Origin: JBOFZL01 sp051655155
GTDB lineage: Bacteria > Bacillota > Clostridia > Peptostreptococcales > Filifactoraceae
Length of the DNA stretch: 64,000 bases
Direction: 5' to 3'
NCBI GenBank assembly: GCA_051655155.1
Contig: JBOFZL010000051.1
Coordinates: 52,123-116,122 of the forward strand
A model generated the notes under the pieces. The model did no database searches. It was not told the origin of the DNA and was given only the letters and a program-made list of their open reading frames with translations. How positions within the stretch are numbered: position 1 is the stretch's first letter; every line of letters starts with the position of its first letter. Below are positions 43,578 through 53,142 of this stretch, in pieces. The position numbers and the translations under genes were made by a program.

Positions 43578-44396
43578 ATGGATAAGTTGATTATTACTGC
43601 AGCTATTTGTGGAGCGGAGGTTACAAAAGAGCATAATCCTGCTGTACCTTATACGGTAGAAGAAATTGCGAATGAGGCTTATGCTGCATATAAGGCTGGA
43701 GCAAGTATAATTCATCTTCACGTAAGAGAAGATGATGGAACACCTACTCAGTCTAAAGCCCGTTTTGAAGCTTGCATTAACAGGATAAAAGAAAAGTGCC
43801 CAGATGTTATTATCCAACCATCTACTGGAGGGGCAGTAGGAATGACTTCCGATGAAAGATTACAACCAACTGAGCTTAAACCAGAAATGGCAACTCTTGA
43901 TTGTGGTACATGTAATTTTGGTGGAGATGAAGTTTTCACAAATACAGAAAACATGATAAAAGAGTTTGGAGAAAGAATGATAGGTTTAGGTATAAAGCCG
44001 GAATGTGAAGTATTTGATAAAGGCATGATAGATATGGCTGTCAGACTTCAGAAAAAAGGTTATATTAAATCACCTATGCATTTTAATTTTGTAATGGGCG
44101 TAAACGGTGGGATTTCTGGAACACCTAGAGATTTAGAGTTTATGATAGGAAGTATTCCTAATGGTTCAACTTTTACTGTATCAGGTGTTGGAGCTAGCCA
44201 ATTACCTATGGTAACTATGGCTATGATAACAGGAGGTCATGTGCGGGTAGGATTTGAAGATAATGTATATTTTTCAAAAGGAGTATTGGCAAAATCAAAT
44301 GCTGACTTTGTAGAGAGAATTGTAAGAATAGCGAATGAGTTAGGAAGAGAAATTGCAACTCCTGATGAAGCTAGAAAAATCTTAGGTTTAAAATAA
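43578..44396 (+). CDS. kce: 3-keto-5-aminohexanoate cleavage enzyme
   Basis: Kce, a zinc enzyme of the BKACE family, condenses and cleaves 3-keto-5-aminohexanoate with acetyl-CoA to give acetoacetate and 3-aminobutyryl-CoA. The 272-residue TIM barrel shows IIHLHVRE (metal-binding His-X-His), QPSTGGAVGM, ECEVFDKGM, and the C-terminal GGHVRVGFEDNVYF block. A strong AAGGAG site precedes the ATG. Confidence 0.95.
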   Translation: MDKLIITAAICGAEVTKEHNPAVPYTVEEIANEAYAAYKAGASIIHLHVREDDGTPTQSKARFEACINRIKEKCPDVIIQPSTGGAVGMTSDERLQPTELKPEMATLDCGTCNFGGDEVFTNTENMIKEFGERMIGLGIKPECEVFDKGMIDMAVRLQKKGYIKSPMHFNFVMGVNGGISGTPRDLEFMIGSIPNGSTFTVSGVGASQLPMVTMAMITGGHVRVGFEDNVYFSKGVLAKSNADFVERIVRIANELGREIATPDEARKILGLK

Positions 44397-44428
44397 TAAA
44401 ATAAAATTTAATTTAGGAGGATTTTAAG

Positions 44429-45466
44429 ATGGCAAGAGGATGTAAATTTGGAACACACAGGGTTATAGAACCACAGGGAGTATTACCACAACCAGCAAGA
44501 AAGATTAATAATAGCATGGAAATTTATGACAATGAGATTTTGATTGATGTTCAAGCGCTTAATATAGATTCTGCTAGTTTTACTCAAATTGAAGAGGCTG
44601 CTGGACACTGTGAAGAAAAAATTAAAGAAACTATTATGAGTATTGTTGCAGAGAGAGGAAAGATGCAAAATCCTGTTACTGGTTCAGGTGGTATGTTAAT
44701 AGGAACTATTGCAAAAATTGGAAAAGATCTTGATGGTAAAATTGATTTAAAGGTAGGGGATAAAATAGCAACACTTGTTTCTTTATCTCTTACTCCTCTT
44801 AAAATAGAGTCTATAGGTAAAATTCATATGGATATAGATAGAGTGGAGGTTAAGGCTCAAGCTATTTTATTTGAAAGTGGTATTTACGCAAAACTTCCAA
44901 CAGATATGAGTGAAGAAATGGCGCTTGCAGCTCTTGATGTTGCTGGAGCACCAGCACAAGCTGCGAAACTTGTTAAGCCTGGTAACTCTGTACTAGTATT
45001 AGGGGCTGCTGGTAAGTCGGGCATGATGTGTTGTTATGAGGCTAAGAAAAGAGTTGGTCCAACAGGAAATGTAGTAGGCTTAGTAAGAAAAGAAGCAGAT
45101 GCAAAGAAACTTCTTGATGCAGGCTTCTGCCATAAAGTTGTAGTGGCAAGTGCTACAGAGGCGATTGATGTTTTAAATAAATCTTTAGAGGCGAATGACG
45201 GAAAAGAATATGATATTTCAATAAATGTTGTAAATATTGAAAATACTGAAATGTCATCTATTTTGCCAGTTAAAGATGATGGTATAGTTTATTTCTTCTC
45301 AATGGCAACTTCTTTCACAAAAGCAGCTTTAGGTGCTGAAGGTGTTGGAAAAGATGTTACAATGATTGTTGGTAATGGATATACCAAGGATCATGCAGCG
45401 ATAACTCTTGAAGAAATAAGAGAGTCAAAAGAGTTAAGAGAAATATTTGAAAAACAATATGTATAA
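44429..45466 (+). CDS. kdd: L-erythro-3,5-diaminohexanoate dehydrogenase
   Basis: Kdd oxidatively deaminates L-erythro-3,5-diaminohexanoate to 3-keto-5-aminohexanoate, reducing NAD(P)+. The 345-residue protein begins MARGCKFGTHRVIEPQGVLPQPA and has a Rossmann segment VLVLGAAGKSGMMCCYEAK near residue 188. Both the start and the place in the cluster match known kdd. AGGAGG precedes the ATG. Confidence 0.94.
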   Translation: MARGCKFGTHRVIEPQGVLPQPARKINNSMEIYDNEILIDVQALNIDSASFTQIEEAAGHCEEKIKETIMSIVAERGKMQNPVTGSGGMLIGTIAKIGKDLDGKIDLKVGDKIATLVSLSLTPLKIESIGKIHMDIDRVEVKAQAILFESGIYAKLPTDMSEEMALAALDVAGAPAQAAKLVKPGNSVLVLGAAGKSGMMCCYEAKKRVGPTGNVVGLVRKEADAKKLLDAGFCHKVVVASATEAIDVLNKSLEANDGKEYDISINVVNIENTEMSSILPVKDDGIVYFFSMATSFTKAALGAEGVGKDVTMIVGNGYTKDHAAITLEEIRESKELREIFEKQYV

Positions 45467-45498
45467 ATTAGATAAATAAAAATCTAGGAGGAATAATA

Positions 45499-46752
45499 AT
45501 GAAGGTTAATAGAAGACATGAATTGTTTCCTAATGTTTCAGATGAGCAATGGAATGACTGGAAATGGCAGGTAAAAAATAGAATAGAAACTCTTGAGCAA
45601 TTAAAAAAATATATACCACTGACTGCGGAAGAGGAGGAGGGCGCAGCTGAAACATTAGAAACTTTGAGAATGTCAATAACTCCATACTATTTATCTTTAA
45701 TTGACGTGAATGATCCTGATGATCCAATTAGAAAGCAGGCGGTTCCAACGGCTGCTGAAATTCGCAGAACAGAGCATGATATGGCAGACCCTCTAAATGA
45801 AGATGGAGATTCTCCAGTTCCAGGATTAACTCATAGATATCCAGATAGAGCACTTCTTCTAATTACAGATCAATGTGCTATGTATTGCAGACATTGTACA
45901 AGAAGAAGATTCGCAGGACAAAATGACAATGCGTTACCATTGGAGCAAATTGATAAGGCTATTGACTATATTTCTAAAACTCCAGTAATTAGAGACGTTT
46001 TACTTTCTGGAGGAGATGCTCTTCTAATGTCAGATGAAAACTTAGAATATATAATCAAAAAATTAAGAGCTATTCCTCATGTGGAAATAGTAAGACTTGG
46101 GTCAAGAACTCCTGTTGTACTTCCACAAAGAATAACTCAAGAATTTTGTGAGATGCTTAAAAAGTATCATCCAATCTGGTTAAATACACACTTTAATCAT
46201 CCAAACGAAATTACTGAAGAGTCATCAAGAGGATGTAATCTTATGGCAAATGCAGGTATTCCACTAGGAAATCAGTCAGTACTTTTAAGAGGAATTAATG
46301 ATTGTCAACATATAATGTTGACTCTTGTGAATGAATTGGTTAAAATAAGAGTAAGACCATATTATATTTATGTTTGTGACCTATCTCTTGGATTAGAGCA
46401 TTTTAGAACACCAGTTTCTAAAGGTATAGAGATTATAGAAGGTCTTAGAGGTCATACATCAGGATATTGCGTTCCAACATTCGTTGTTGATGCTCCTGGT
46501 GGAGGTGGAAAAACTCCGGTTATGCCAAATTATGTTATTTCGCAAGGTCATGATAAGGTAATTCTAAGAAATTATGAAGGCGTAATAACAACATATTACG
46601 AGCCGACTAATTATACGCCTGGATGTAAATGTGACGTATGTACAGGAAAGGTAAGCGCACATAAGGTGGGTGTGGCAGGAATTCACAATAATGAAATTTC
46701 ATTAATTGAGCCAATTGGGCTTGAAAGAAGTGAATTAGCAGGACATCATTAA
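45499..46752 (+). CDS. kamA: L-lysine 2,3-aminomutase
   Basis: KamA converts L-lysine to L-beta-lysine using SAM, a 4Fe-4S cluster and PLP. The 417-residue protein has the radical-SAM motif CAMYCRHC near residue 125, GGDAL, LRGINDC (zinc Cys), the PLP-lysine loop GGGGKTPVMP, and a C-terminal zinc-binding CKCDVC. Length and motifs match the characterised clostridial enzyme. AGGAGG precedes the ATG; kamB starts 3 bases after its stop. Confidence 0.97.
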   Translation: MKVNRRHELFPNVSDEQWNDWKWQVKNRIETLEQLKKYIPLTAEEEEGAAETLETLRMSITPYYLSLIDVNDPDDPIRKQAVPTAAEIRRTEHDMADPLNEDGDSPVPGLTHRYPDRALLLITDQCAMYCRHCTRRRFAGQNDNALPLEQIDKAIDYISKTPVIRDVLLSGGDALLMSDENLEYIIKKLRAIPHVEIVRLGSRTPVVLPQRITQEFCEMLKKYHPIWLNTHFNHPNEITEESSRGCNLMANAGIPLGNQSVLLRGINDCQHIMLTLVNELVKIRVRPYYIYVCDLSLGLEHFRTPVSKGIEIIEGLRGHTSGYCVPTFVVDAPGGGGKTPVMPNYVISQGHDKVILRNYEGVITTYYEPTNYTPGCKCDVCTGKVSAHKVGVAGIHNNEISLIEPIGLERSELAGHH

Positions 46753-46755
46753 AAT

Positions 46756-47784
46756 ATGTTAGATTTGATAAAAGCGTATAAAGTTGTATCTATAATTGGC
46801 TTAGAAAAGAATGTAGGTAAAACTACTACTTTAAATTATATTATTGAAAAGACCAAGGGGATTTATTCCCTTGGTCTAACTTCAATAGGAAGAGATGGAG
46901 AAACTATCGATAGAGTTACATCTACGGAGAAACCAAGGATATATGGATATAAAGGTACTGTAATAGCAACTGCACGTCAATGTTTAGCTAATTCAGACAT
47001 AACTAAGGAGATTGTTAACAAAACAAAGATACATACACCAATGGGGGAGATTATAATAATCAGAGCCTTAAGTGATGGATATGTGGAAATTGCAGGTCCT
47101 TCAGTTACGAAAGAACTAGAAGTTGTTACAAGTGGCATGTTAGATGCAAATGCAGAACTAGTGCTTATAGATGGAGCTTTATCAAGAAAGTCTTTAGCAT
47201 CTCCAGGTGTTGCAGAGGCAACTATTCTTGCTACAGGTGCTGCAGTATCGAAATCTATGTCAGAGGTTATTGATAAGACAGTTCATGCTTATGAACTACT
47301 TAATCTACCAGAGGTAGAAGGAGATATTAAAGAGATTTTAGATAGGCTTGATGAAAGAGTATCTATTATATTTAAAGAAGAAGATGTTTATAGAGTTAAA
47401 AATATTGATGTACCAACAGCTTTGGGGATAGATGCAGAAGTTTTATCAGAAATAATGGAAAATACTACACACTTATTTATAAAAGGAGCAATTACAGATA
47501 GGTTTATAGATATGTTAGTTAGACGAAAAGGGACAAATAGTATTCTTAAATTAGTTGTTGAGGATGGAACTAAGCTTTTTTTGAATAAAGATAGTATAAG
47601 ACGTTTAGAATCTGTGGGTATTGTTTTGGTTGTTCTAAGAAAGATAAATGTGATTGCAGTTACAATAAATCCAAGTTCACCTTATGGATATAGTTTTGAT
47701 GGGGATTCATTTATGATAAAGTTAAAAGAAAAGTTGAAAATTCCTGTTTACAACGTTAAGGGAGGAAAGCATGAGATATCTTGA
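46756..47784 (+). CDS. kamB: Lysine 5,6-aminomutase reactivase subunit KamB
   Basis: The 342-residue protein has a P-loop, GLEKNVGKTTTLNYI, near residue 15, and a LVLIDGALSRKS Walker-B-like segment near residue 132. By position between kamA and the MutS-like kamC and by family naming it is a partner of the proposed reactivase for lysine 5,6-aminomutase, which would renew the damaged cobalamin. No clear ribosome site lies just before its ATG, so it may be translationally coupled to kamA. The reactivase role comes from family annotation, not from this sequence. Confidence 0.8.
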   Translation: MLDLIKAYKVVSIIGLEKNVGKTTTLNYIIEKTKGIYSLGLTSIGRDGETIDRVTSTEKPRIYGYKGTVIATARQCLANSDITKEIVNKTKIHTPMGEIIIIRALSDGYVEIAGPSVTKELEVVTSGMLDANAELVLIDGALSRKSLASPGVAEATILATGAAVSKSMSEVIDKTVHAYELLNLPEVEGDIKEILDRLDERVSIIFKEEDVYRVKNIDVPTALGIDAEVLSEIMENTTHLFIKGAITDRFIDMLVRRKGTNSILKLVVEDGTKLFLNKDSIRRLESVGIVLVVLRKINVIAVTINPSSPYGYSFDGDSFMIKLKEKLKIPVYNVKGGKHEIS

Positions 47785-49249
47785 CAAAATACAAAAAGTT
47801 CAAATAGGCTTTGAATATGTTTTAGGCTCTTTGGAACTCATGACATCTCTGGGGACAGAATTAGCATATAAAGCTACTCCTTTTGGAAAAAAAAACAAGC
47901 TTAAACTAGATATAGAGTTAAAAAATCTTACTGATATAAAAGATAAACTTATAGAAGATGAGATGGTTTTGAATGTTATTGAATCATCATTTTGTAAATT
48001 TAACGATATTAGAAGGACTATATTAAACTTAGATGAAAACTATGTTTTAGATGAAGTGGAGTTTTTTGAAATAAAGCATTTTGTAAAGCTAGTTACAGAT
48101 ATCAAAAGATCGTATGAAACTTTAAATATTAATATAGAAGAAATTATTTTCCATGATTTAGATGAGCTTTTTTTACTTTTAGATCCTGAAGAAACGGGGA
48201 TAGTAACTTTTCATATTTATGAGAAGTATTCAGAAATATTGAAAGAGATAAGAGACTCTAAGAAAACCATTGAGCAAAGGATACATCTTTCAGATGAAGA
48301 AGAAAGAGCGAGATTATTAGAGAGTCGTCTGAAAATAATAGTTTTAGAGGATCAGGAAGAAAAAAGAATAAAAAAAGAGCTTAGCAAGAAGGTATCAATT
48401 TATAAAGGTAAATTGAAAGAGACGATAGATTCTGTAGGAATATTGGATTTTTATATGGCAAAAGCAAAGCTAGCTAAGAAATATAATTGTTCAAAACCTC
48501 ACATAGTTGAATCGGGTAGTCTGATTTTAGAAGAAGCATCAAACCCTATAATTGCAGAAACTTTAAGTAAAAAATCAAAAAATTTTACTCCAATCTCAAT
48601 TGAGATGAATAATGGGGTAACTGTTTTGACTGGTGCAAATATGGGTGGGAAAAGTGTTTCAATGAAGACGATAGTATTAAATGTGTTATTAAGTCAAATG
48701 GGATTTTATGTTTTTGCAAAGACGGCGATAGTTCCAGTTTATGATTTTATATATTATATTTCAGATGATATGCAGTCAATTGAAAAGGGACTAAGCACTT
48801 TTGGTGCTGAAATATTAAAGTTAAAGACAATAATAGGGGCATCAAAGGTAACTGATGGATTTATTGCTTTGGATGAACTTGCCAGAGGGACAAACCCGAA
48901 AGAGGGCCGAGATATTGTACAAGCTATAGTTGTTTTTTTGAAGGGGAAAAATTCACATAGCTTAATTTCCACTCACTATGATGGGATTATGACAGAAGGG
49001 GTAAGGCATTATCAGGTAGTTGGATTGAAAAACATTGATTATAATGCATTGAAATATAAGGTAGGATTATTAAAAGGTCATTCGGTTGATATAATACAAG
49101 AAAACATGGATTATAGACTTTTGGAAATAAAAAATGAAGAGGTACCAAAGGATGCTCTTAATATAGCATCGCTTTTAGGGTTAGATAAAGAAATTTTAGA
49201 AATAATAGAAGGATTTTATGATAATGAGGAGGAAGATGATGTCCAATAA
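47771..49249 (+). CDS. kamC: MutS-like ATPase KamC (lysine 5,6-aminomutase reactivase)
   Basis: The 492-residue protein carries the MutS-type ATPase domain: Walker A TGANMGGKSVSMKT near residue 290, STFGAEILKLK, and Walker B FIALDELARGTNPKEG, but lacks the mismatch-recognition and Smr domains found in MutS2. The MutS-like protein of the aminomutase clusters is thought to reactivate the B12 enzyme with KamB. It overlaps kamB by 14 bases, with AAGGGAGG inside the end of kamB, and it overlaps kamD by 11 bases. Confidence 0.85.
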   Translation: MRYLDKIQKVQIGFEYVLGSLELMTSLGTELAYKATPFGKKNKLKLDIELKNLTDIKDKLIEDEMVLNVIESSFCKFNDIRRTILNLDENYVLDEVEFFEIKHFVKLVTDIKRSYETLNINIEEIIFHDLDELFLLLDPEETGIVTFHIYEKYSEILKEIRDSKKTIEQRIHLSDEEERARLLESRLKIIVLEDQEEKRIKKELSKKVSIYKGKLKETIDSVGILDFYMAKAKLAKKYNCSKPHIVESGSLILEEASNPIIAETLSKKSKNFTPISIEMNNGVTVLTGANMGGKSVSMKTIVLNVLLSQMGFYVFAKTAIVPVYDFIYYISDDMQSIEKGLSTFGAEILKLKTIIGASKVTDGFIALDELARGTNPKEGRDIVQAIVVFLKGKNSHSLISTHYDGIMTEGVRHYQVVGLKNIDYNALKYKVGLLKGHSVDIIQENMDYRLLEIKNEEVPKDALNIASLLGLDKEILEIIEGFYDNEEEDDVQ

Positions 49250-50993
49250 AATGCTAAATGATGCATTAAAAACTGCTAAAAAATTAGCTACCGAGACAGG
49301 AATATTTATAAAAGAGCAAACTGGAGATATAGCTGAAAAGATTCAAAATTCTAATATTGATGAAAAGTTAGATGGGTTAAAGGATAAGGCAGTTGAGGTT
49401 ACTGCTATGGCAAAGAAGAAGGCTAATAATATGTCCTTAACTATGAACAGTAAGTTACATCTTGATTTTGACATTGTAGATGAGGCTAGAGAAACTGCTA
49501 AAAGAATTGCAGCAGATACTCAACTATTTATAGATAAACATACAACTGTAGCAGTTGAAAGAACAATTTGTAGATTACTTGGAATAGATGGAGTTGATTC
49601 TTTTAACGTTCCACTTCCTAACATTGTTGTGGATAATATCGAAAAAGGGAATGGATTATCAACAGGGGTTGCAGTATTTATTGGGAACGCAATGTTAAAT
49701 TTATCACTTTCTCCACAGGCGATAGCTGAAAAAGTAGCTAGTGGAGAACTTAATTTAACTGAACTTCCAATGAAAGATATATTTGAAATAAAAATGAAAA
49801 TTAATGAAATAGCTAAGGCTTCAACAGAGAGAATTGCAAACAATAGAAAAGAAAGGGAAGCATATTTAGAAAAATACGGAGATAAGACAGGTCCGTATTT
49901 ATATGTTATTGTTGCAACAGGAAATATATATGAAGATATAACTCAGGCTGTTGCTGCTGCAAAGCAGGGGGCAGATATTATTGCAGTTATAAGAACAACA
50001 GGACAATCACTGTTGGATTATGTTCCATATGGAGCTACCACAGAAGGGTTTGGTGGAACTTACGCAACTCAAGAAAACTTTAGACTTATGAGAGCTGCGC
50101 TGGACGAAGTTGGATCTGAGGTAGGTCGATATATAAGGTTGTGTAATTATTGTTCTGGGCTTTGTATGCCAGAGATTGCAGCAATGGGTGCCTTTGAAAG
50201 ATTAGACGTAATGCTTAATGATGCGTTATATGGAATACTATTTAGAGATATAAATATGAAAAGAACTATGGTAGATCAATATTTTTCGAGAATAATCAAT
50301 GGTTTTGCAGGAGTAATAATTAATACGGGAGAAGACAACTACTTAACAACTGCTGATGCATATGAAGAGGCACATACAGTTCTTGCATCTCAATTTATAA
50401 ATGAACAATTTGCTTTAGTAGCTGGGCTTCCAGAAGAGCAGATGGGATTAGGACATGCTTTTGAAATGGATCCAGAACTTAAAAATGCCTTTGTTTATGA
50501 ATTAGCGCAAGCTCAAATGGCAAGAGAGATTTTCCCTAAAGCTCCACTTAAGTATATGCCTCCTACAAAGTTTATGACAGGAGATATATTTAAAGGGCAA
50601 ATTCAAGATTCGTTGTTTAATATGGTAACTATAATGACAGGGCAAAAGCTTTGTCTTTTAGGAATGCTCACTGAAGCTATTCACACTCCATTTATGTCAG
50701 ATAGGGCAGTGTCAATTGAAAATGCTCAATATATATTTAATACAATGGAAGATTTTGGTTCAGAAATAGAGTTTAAACGTGGTGGACTTATTCAAAATAG
50801 AGCTAATGAGGTCTTAGCAAAAGCTAACGAATTAATAAAAGAGATAGAAAAAAATGGATTATTTAGTACTTTGGAAAAAGGTATTTTCGGTGGAGTAAAA
50901 AGGCCTATCGATGGAGGGAAAGGTCTATCTGGAGTAACTGAAAAATCAGAAAATTATTTCAATCCATTTATAGAATTGATGTTAAAAAAATAG
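49239..50993 (+). CDS. kamD: Lysine 5,6-aminomutase alpha subunit, with extra N-terminal repeat
   Basis: KamD with KamE moves the terminal amino group of beta-lysine to C5, using adenosylcobalamin and PLP. The core (from about residue 69) has PLPNIVVDNI, VIVATGNIYEDITQAVAAAK, YVPYGATTEGFGGTYATQEN, LCNYCSGLCMPEIAAMGA, NTGEDNYLTTADA and GGVKRPIDGGKG. The protein is 584 residues, about 65-70 more than the known clostridial enzyme (about 516). The added N-terminal part resembles the core's own first helix. ATG 49239 follows GAGGAGG by 6 bases; a second start at 49431 (MSLTMNSKL) would give the usual length but has only a weak AGAAGG site. Confidence 0.93.
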   Translation: MSNKMLNDALKTAKKLATETGIFIKEQTGDIAEKIQNSNIDEKLDGLKDKAVEVTAMAKKKANNMSLTMNSKLHLDFDIVDEARETAKRIAADTQLFIDKHTTVAVERTICRLLGIDGVDSFNVPLPNIVVDNIEKGNGLSTGVAVFIGNAMLNLSLSPQAIAEKVASGELNLTELPMKDIFEIKMKINEIAKASTERIANNRKEREAYLEKYGDKTGPYLYVIVATGNIYEDITQAVAAAKQGADIIAVIRTTGQSLLDYVPYGATTEGFGGTYATQENFRLMRAALDEVGSEVGRYIRLCNYCSGLCMPEIAAMGAFERLDVMLNDALYGILFRDINMKRTMVDQYFSRIINGFAGVIINTGEDNYLTTADAYEEAHTVLASQFINEQFALVAGLPEEQMGLGHAFEMDPELKNAFVYELAQAQMAREIFPKAPLKYMPPTKFMTGDIFKGQIQDSLFNMVTIMTGQKLCLLGMLTEAIHTPFMSDRAVSIENAQYIFNTMEDFGSEIEFKRGGLIQNRANEVLAKANELIKEIEKNGLFSTLEKGIFGGVKRPIDGGKGLSGVTEKSENYFNPFIELMLKK

Positions 50994-51003
50994 GAGGAAA
51001 AAT

Positions 51004-51792
51004 ATGAGTGGAGGACTATATTCAACGGAGTCAAAGGATTTTGACAAAAATCTAGATTTGACAAAGTTAAAGCCATACGGTGACACAATGAATGATGGTA
51101 AGGTGCAACTAAGTTTTACTCTTCCTGTTGAAGATGGAGATAGAGCAATTGAGGCAGCTAAAGAGTTAGGGAAAAAGATGGGATTGGAAAATCCTTCTGT
51201 TGCGTTTCATAAGGCGTTAGATAAGGGGTATACGTTTTTTGTTATGTACGGAGCTTTAGCACATACAGTAAACTATGATGAGATTGAAGTTCAGAGCGTA
51301 GATGTGGAAACCATGGATATGCATGAATGCGATGATTTTATAAGAGAAAATATAAAACGTAAAATTGTTATGATAGGTGCGAGTACAGGAACAGATGCAC
51401 ATACAGTTGGAATTGATGCTATAATGAATATGAAAGGTTTTGCTGGACATTATGGATTAGAGCGATATGATATGATAGAAGCATATAATCTTGGAAGTCA
51501 AGTAACGAATGAAGATTTTATAAAGAAGGCTGTTGAAACTAATGCAGATGTATTATTAGTTTCCCAGACGGTTACTCAAAAAGATGTTCATATTCAAAAC
51601 CTAACTGAACTAGTGGAATTGCTGGAGGCAGAAGGTTTAAGAGATAAGGTTATATTACTTTGTGGAGGGCCAAGAATAAGTCATGAGTTAGCTAAAGAGT
51701 TAGGATATGATGCAGGATTTGGACCAGGGAAATATGCTGATGATGTGGCAACATTCGCAGCTACGGAATTAGCCGAAAAGCTAAATAGATAA
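51004..51792 (+). CDS. kamE: Lysine 5,6-aminomutase beta subunit (B12-binding)
   Basis: KamE carries the cobalamin- and PLP-binding domain. The 262-residue protein has the B12 motif DAHTVG with axial His at residue 133 and, eleven residues on, Lys144, both at exactly the positions reported for the characterised enzyme, where Lys144 forms the PLP imine. C-terminal SQTVTQKDVHIQNL and LCGGPRISHELAKELGYDAGF complete the Rossmann-like B12 fold. AGGAGG precedes the ATG, 11 bases after kamD. Confidence 0.97.
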   Translation: MSGGLYSTESKDFDKNLDLTKLKPYGDTMNDGKVQLSFTLPVEDGDRAIEAAKELGKKMGLENPSVAFHKALDKGYTFFVMYGALAHTVNYDEIEVQSVDVETMDMHECDDFIRENIKRKIVMIGASTGTDAHTVGIDAIMNMKGFAGHYGLERYDMIEAYNLGSQVTNEDFIKKAVETNADVLLVSQTVTQKDVHIQNLTELVELLEAEGLRDKVILLCGGPRISHELAKELGYDAGFGPGKYADDVATFAATELAEKLNR

Positions 51793-51805
51793 GGAGGGGT
51801 TGTCA

Positions 51806-52459
51806 GTGAAAAATAAGATAGTTAGTCTAGAGGAGGCTATAAGCTGCATAAAGGACGGAATGACAATAGCTGTAGGTGGATTTTTAGCTTGCGGGACACC
51901 AGAATTATTAGTTGATGCATTAGTGGAAAAAGGAGTAAAAAATTTAACTCTTATATGTAATGATACAGGATTTCCAGATAAAGGTGTGGGGAAGATGGTT
52001 TTAAGGAAACAATTTAAAAAAATGTATGTATCTCATATAGGGACAAATCCTGAAACAGGAAGACAGCTTAGTGAGAAGGAAACAGATGTAGTTTTAGTTC
52101 CTCAAGGGACACTTGCAGAACAAATAAGAGCTGCGGGAAGTGGGCTTGGAGGATTTTTGACACCAACAGGACTAGGAACAATCATAGAAGAGGGAAAAGA
52201 AAAAATTACAGTGAATGGGAAAGAATATATTTTGGAGCTTCCATTAAAGGCAGATATCGCATTGATTTTGGGTGCTGTGGTAGATAAAAAAGGAAATATA
52301 GTTTATGAAAAAGCACAGCGAAATTTCAATCCTTTAATGGCTATGGCAGCAGATACAGTTATTGTTCAAGCTGAAAAGATAGTAGAAATTGGGGATATAG
52401 ATCCAGACAACGTAATGACACCAGGAATAGTGGTAGATTTTATAGTGAAAGGAGAATAG
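51806..52459 (+). CDS. atoD: 3-oxoacid CoA-transferase subunit A (butyryl-CoA:acetoacetate type)
   Basis: The alpha half of a class I CoA-transferase. In this pathway it should move CoA from butyryl-CoA to acetoacetate, releasing butyrate and making acetoacetyl-CoA. The 217-residue protein has GMTIAVGGFLACGTPE near residue 17, GTNPETGRQL, and EQIRAAGSGLGGFLTPTGLGT. I choose GTG 51806, which lies six bases after AAGGAGGGG. The beta subunit gene follows after 2 bases. Confidence 0.9.
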   Translation: MKNKIVSLEEAISCIKDGMTIAVGGFLACGTPELLVDALVEKGVKNLTLICNDTGFPDKGVGKMVLRKQFKKMYVSHIGTNPETGRQLSEKETDVVLVPQGTLAEQIRAAGSGLGGFLTPTGLGTIIEEGKEKITVNGKEYILELPLKADIALILGAVVDKKGNIVYEKAQRNFNPLMAMAADTVIVQAEKIVEIGDIDPDNVMTPGIVVDFIVKGE

Positions 52460-52461
52460 CC

Positions 52462-53115
52462 ATGGATGATTTAAAGTCGATAATAGCTGCAAGGGTGGCC
52501 AAGGAGTTAAAAGATGGCGATGTTGTTAATTTGGGTATAGGGTTACCAACATTAGTAGCTAATTTTGTTCCTGAAAATATGGATGTTACTTTCCAATCAG
52601 AAAATGGATTTTTAGGAATTGGACCTGCTCCTGAAATTGGAAAAGAAGATCCGAAACTAGTAAATGCAGGAGCGCAACCAGCTACAATTTTACCTGGTGG
52701 AATGTTTTTTGATTCTGCTACATCTTTTATGATAATAAGAGGTGGGCATGTTGATATAACAGTGCTAGGAGCATTAGAAGTAGACGAAGAAGGAAACCTT
52801 GCAAATTGGATAATACCAGGGAAAAAAGTACCTGGTATGGGAGGTGCAATGGATTTAGTAGTTGGTGCTAAAAGGGTTATAGTAGCTATGGAGCATACTG
52901 CGAAAGGTGCACATAAGATTCTTAAAAAATGTAAATTACCACTTACAGCATCAAAGCAAGTTAACACAATAATAACTGAGATGGGAGTAATTGAAGTTAG
53001 AGAAGAAGGATTGGTGTTAACGGAGATAAATGATAGGTATACTGTTGAAGAAGTGCAAACTGCAACTGAAGCAACATTAATAATATCTAAAGATTTAAAG
53101 ACTATTAAAGTCTAA
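52462..53115 (+). CDS. atoA: 3-oxoacid CoA-transferase subunit B
   Basis: The beta half carries the catalytic glutamate in FQSENGFLGIGP (near residue 47). GDVVNLGIGLPTLVANF near the start and GGHVDITVLGALEVDEEGNLANWIIPGK (shown in part) and GAMDLV are typical. Length 217. Its start follows atoD closely with AAAGGAG. Together AtoDA link the two branches of lysine breakdown. Confidence 0.92.
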   Translation: MDDLKSIIAARVAKELKDGDVVNLGIGLPTLVANFVPENMDVTFQSENGFLGIGPAPEIGKEDPKLVNAGAQPATILPGGMFFDSATSFMIIRGGHVDITVLGALEVDEEGNLANWIIPGKKVPGMGGAMDLVVGAKRVIVAMEHTAKGAHKILKKCKLPLTASKQVNTIITEMGVIEVREEGLVLTEINDRYTVEEVQTATEATLIISKDLKTIKV

Positions 53116-53142
53116 AAAAAAAGCAAATACAGGAGGATTAAA

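Noticed and set aside
47771..49249. DNA mismatch repair MutS
   Set aside because: Only the ATPase part of MutS is present and the gene overlaps kamB and kamD, so it is assigned to the aminomutase system.
52440..52967. Minus-strand 175-codon frame opposite atoA
   Set aside because: It is a long shadow of the clear CoA-transferase subunit gene; its composition is that of reversed AT-rich codons.
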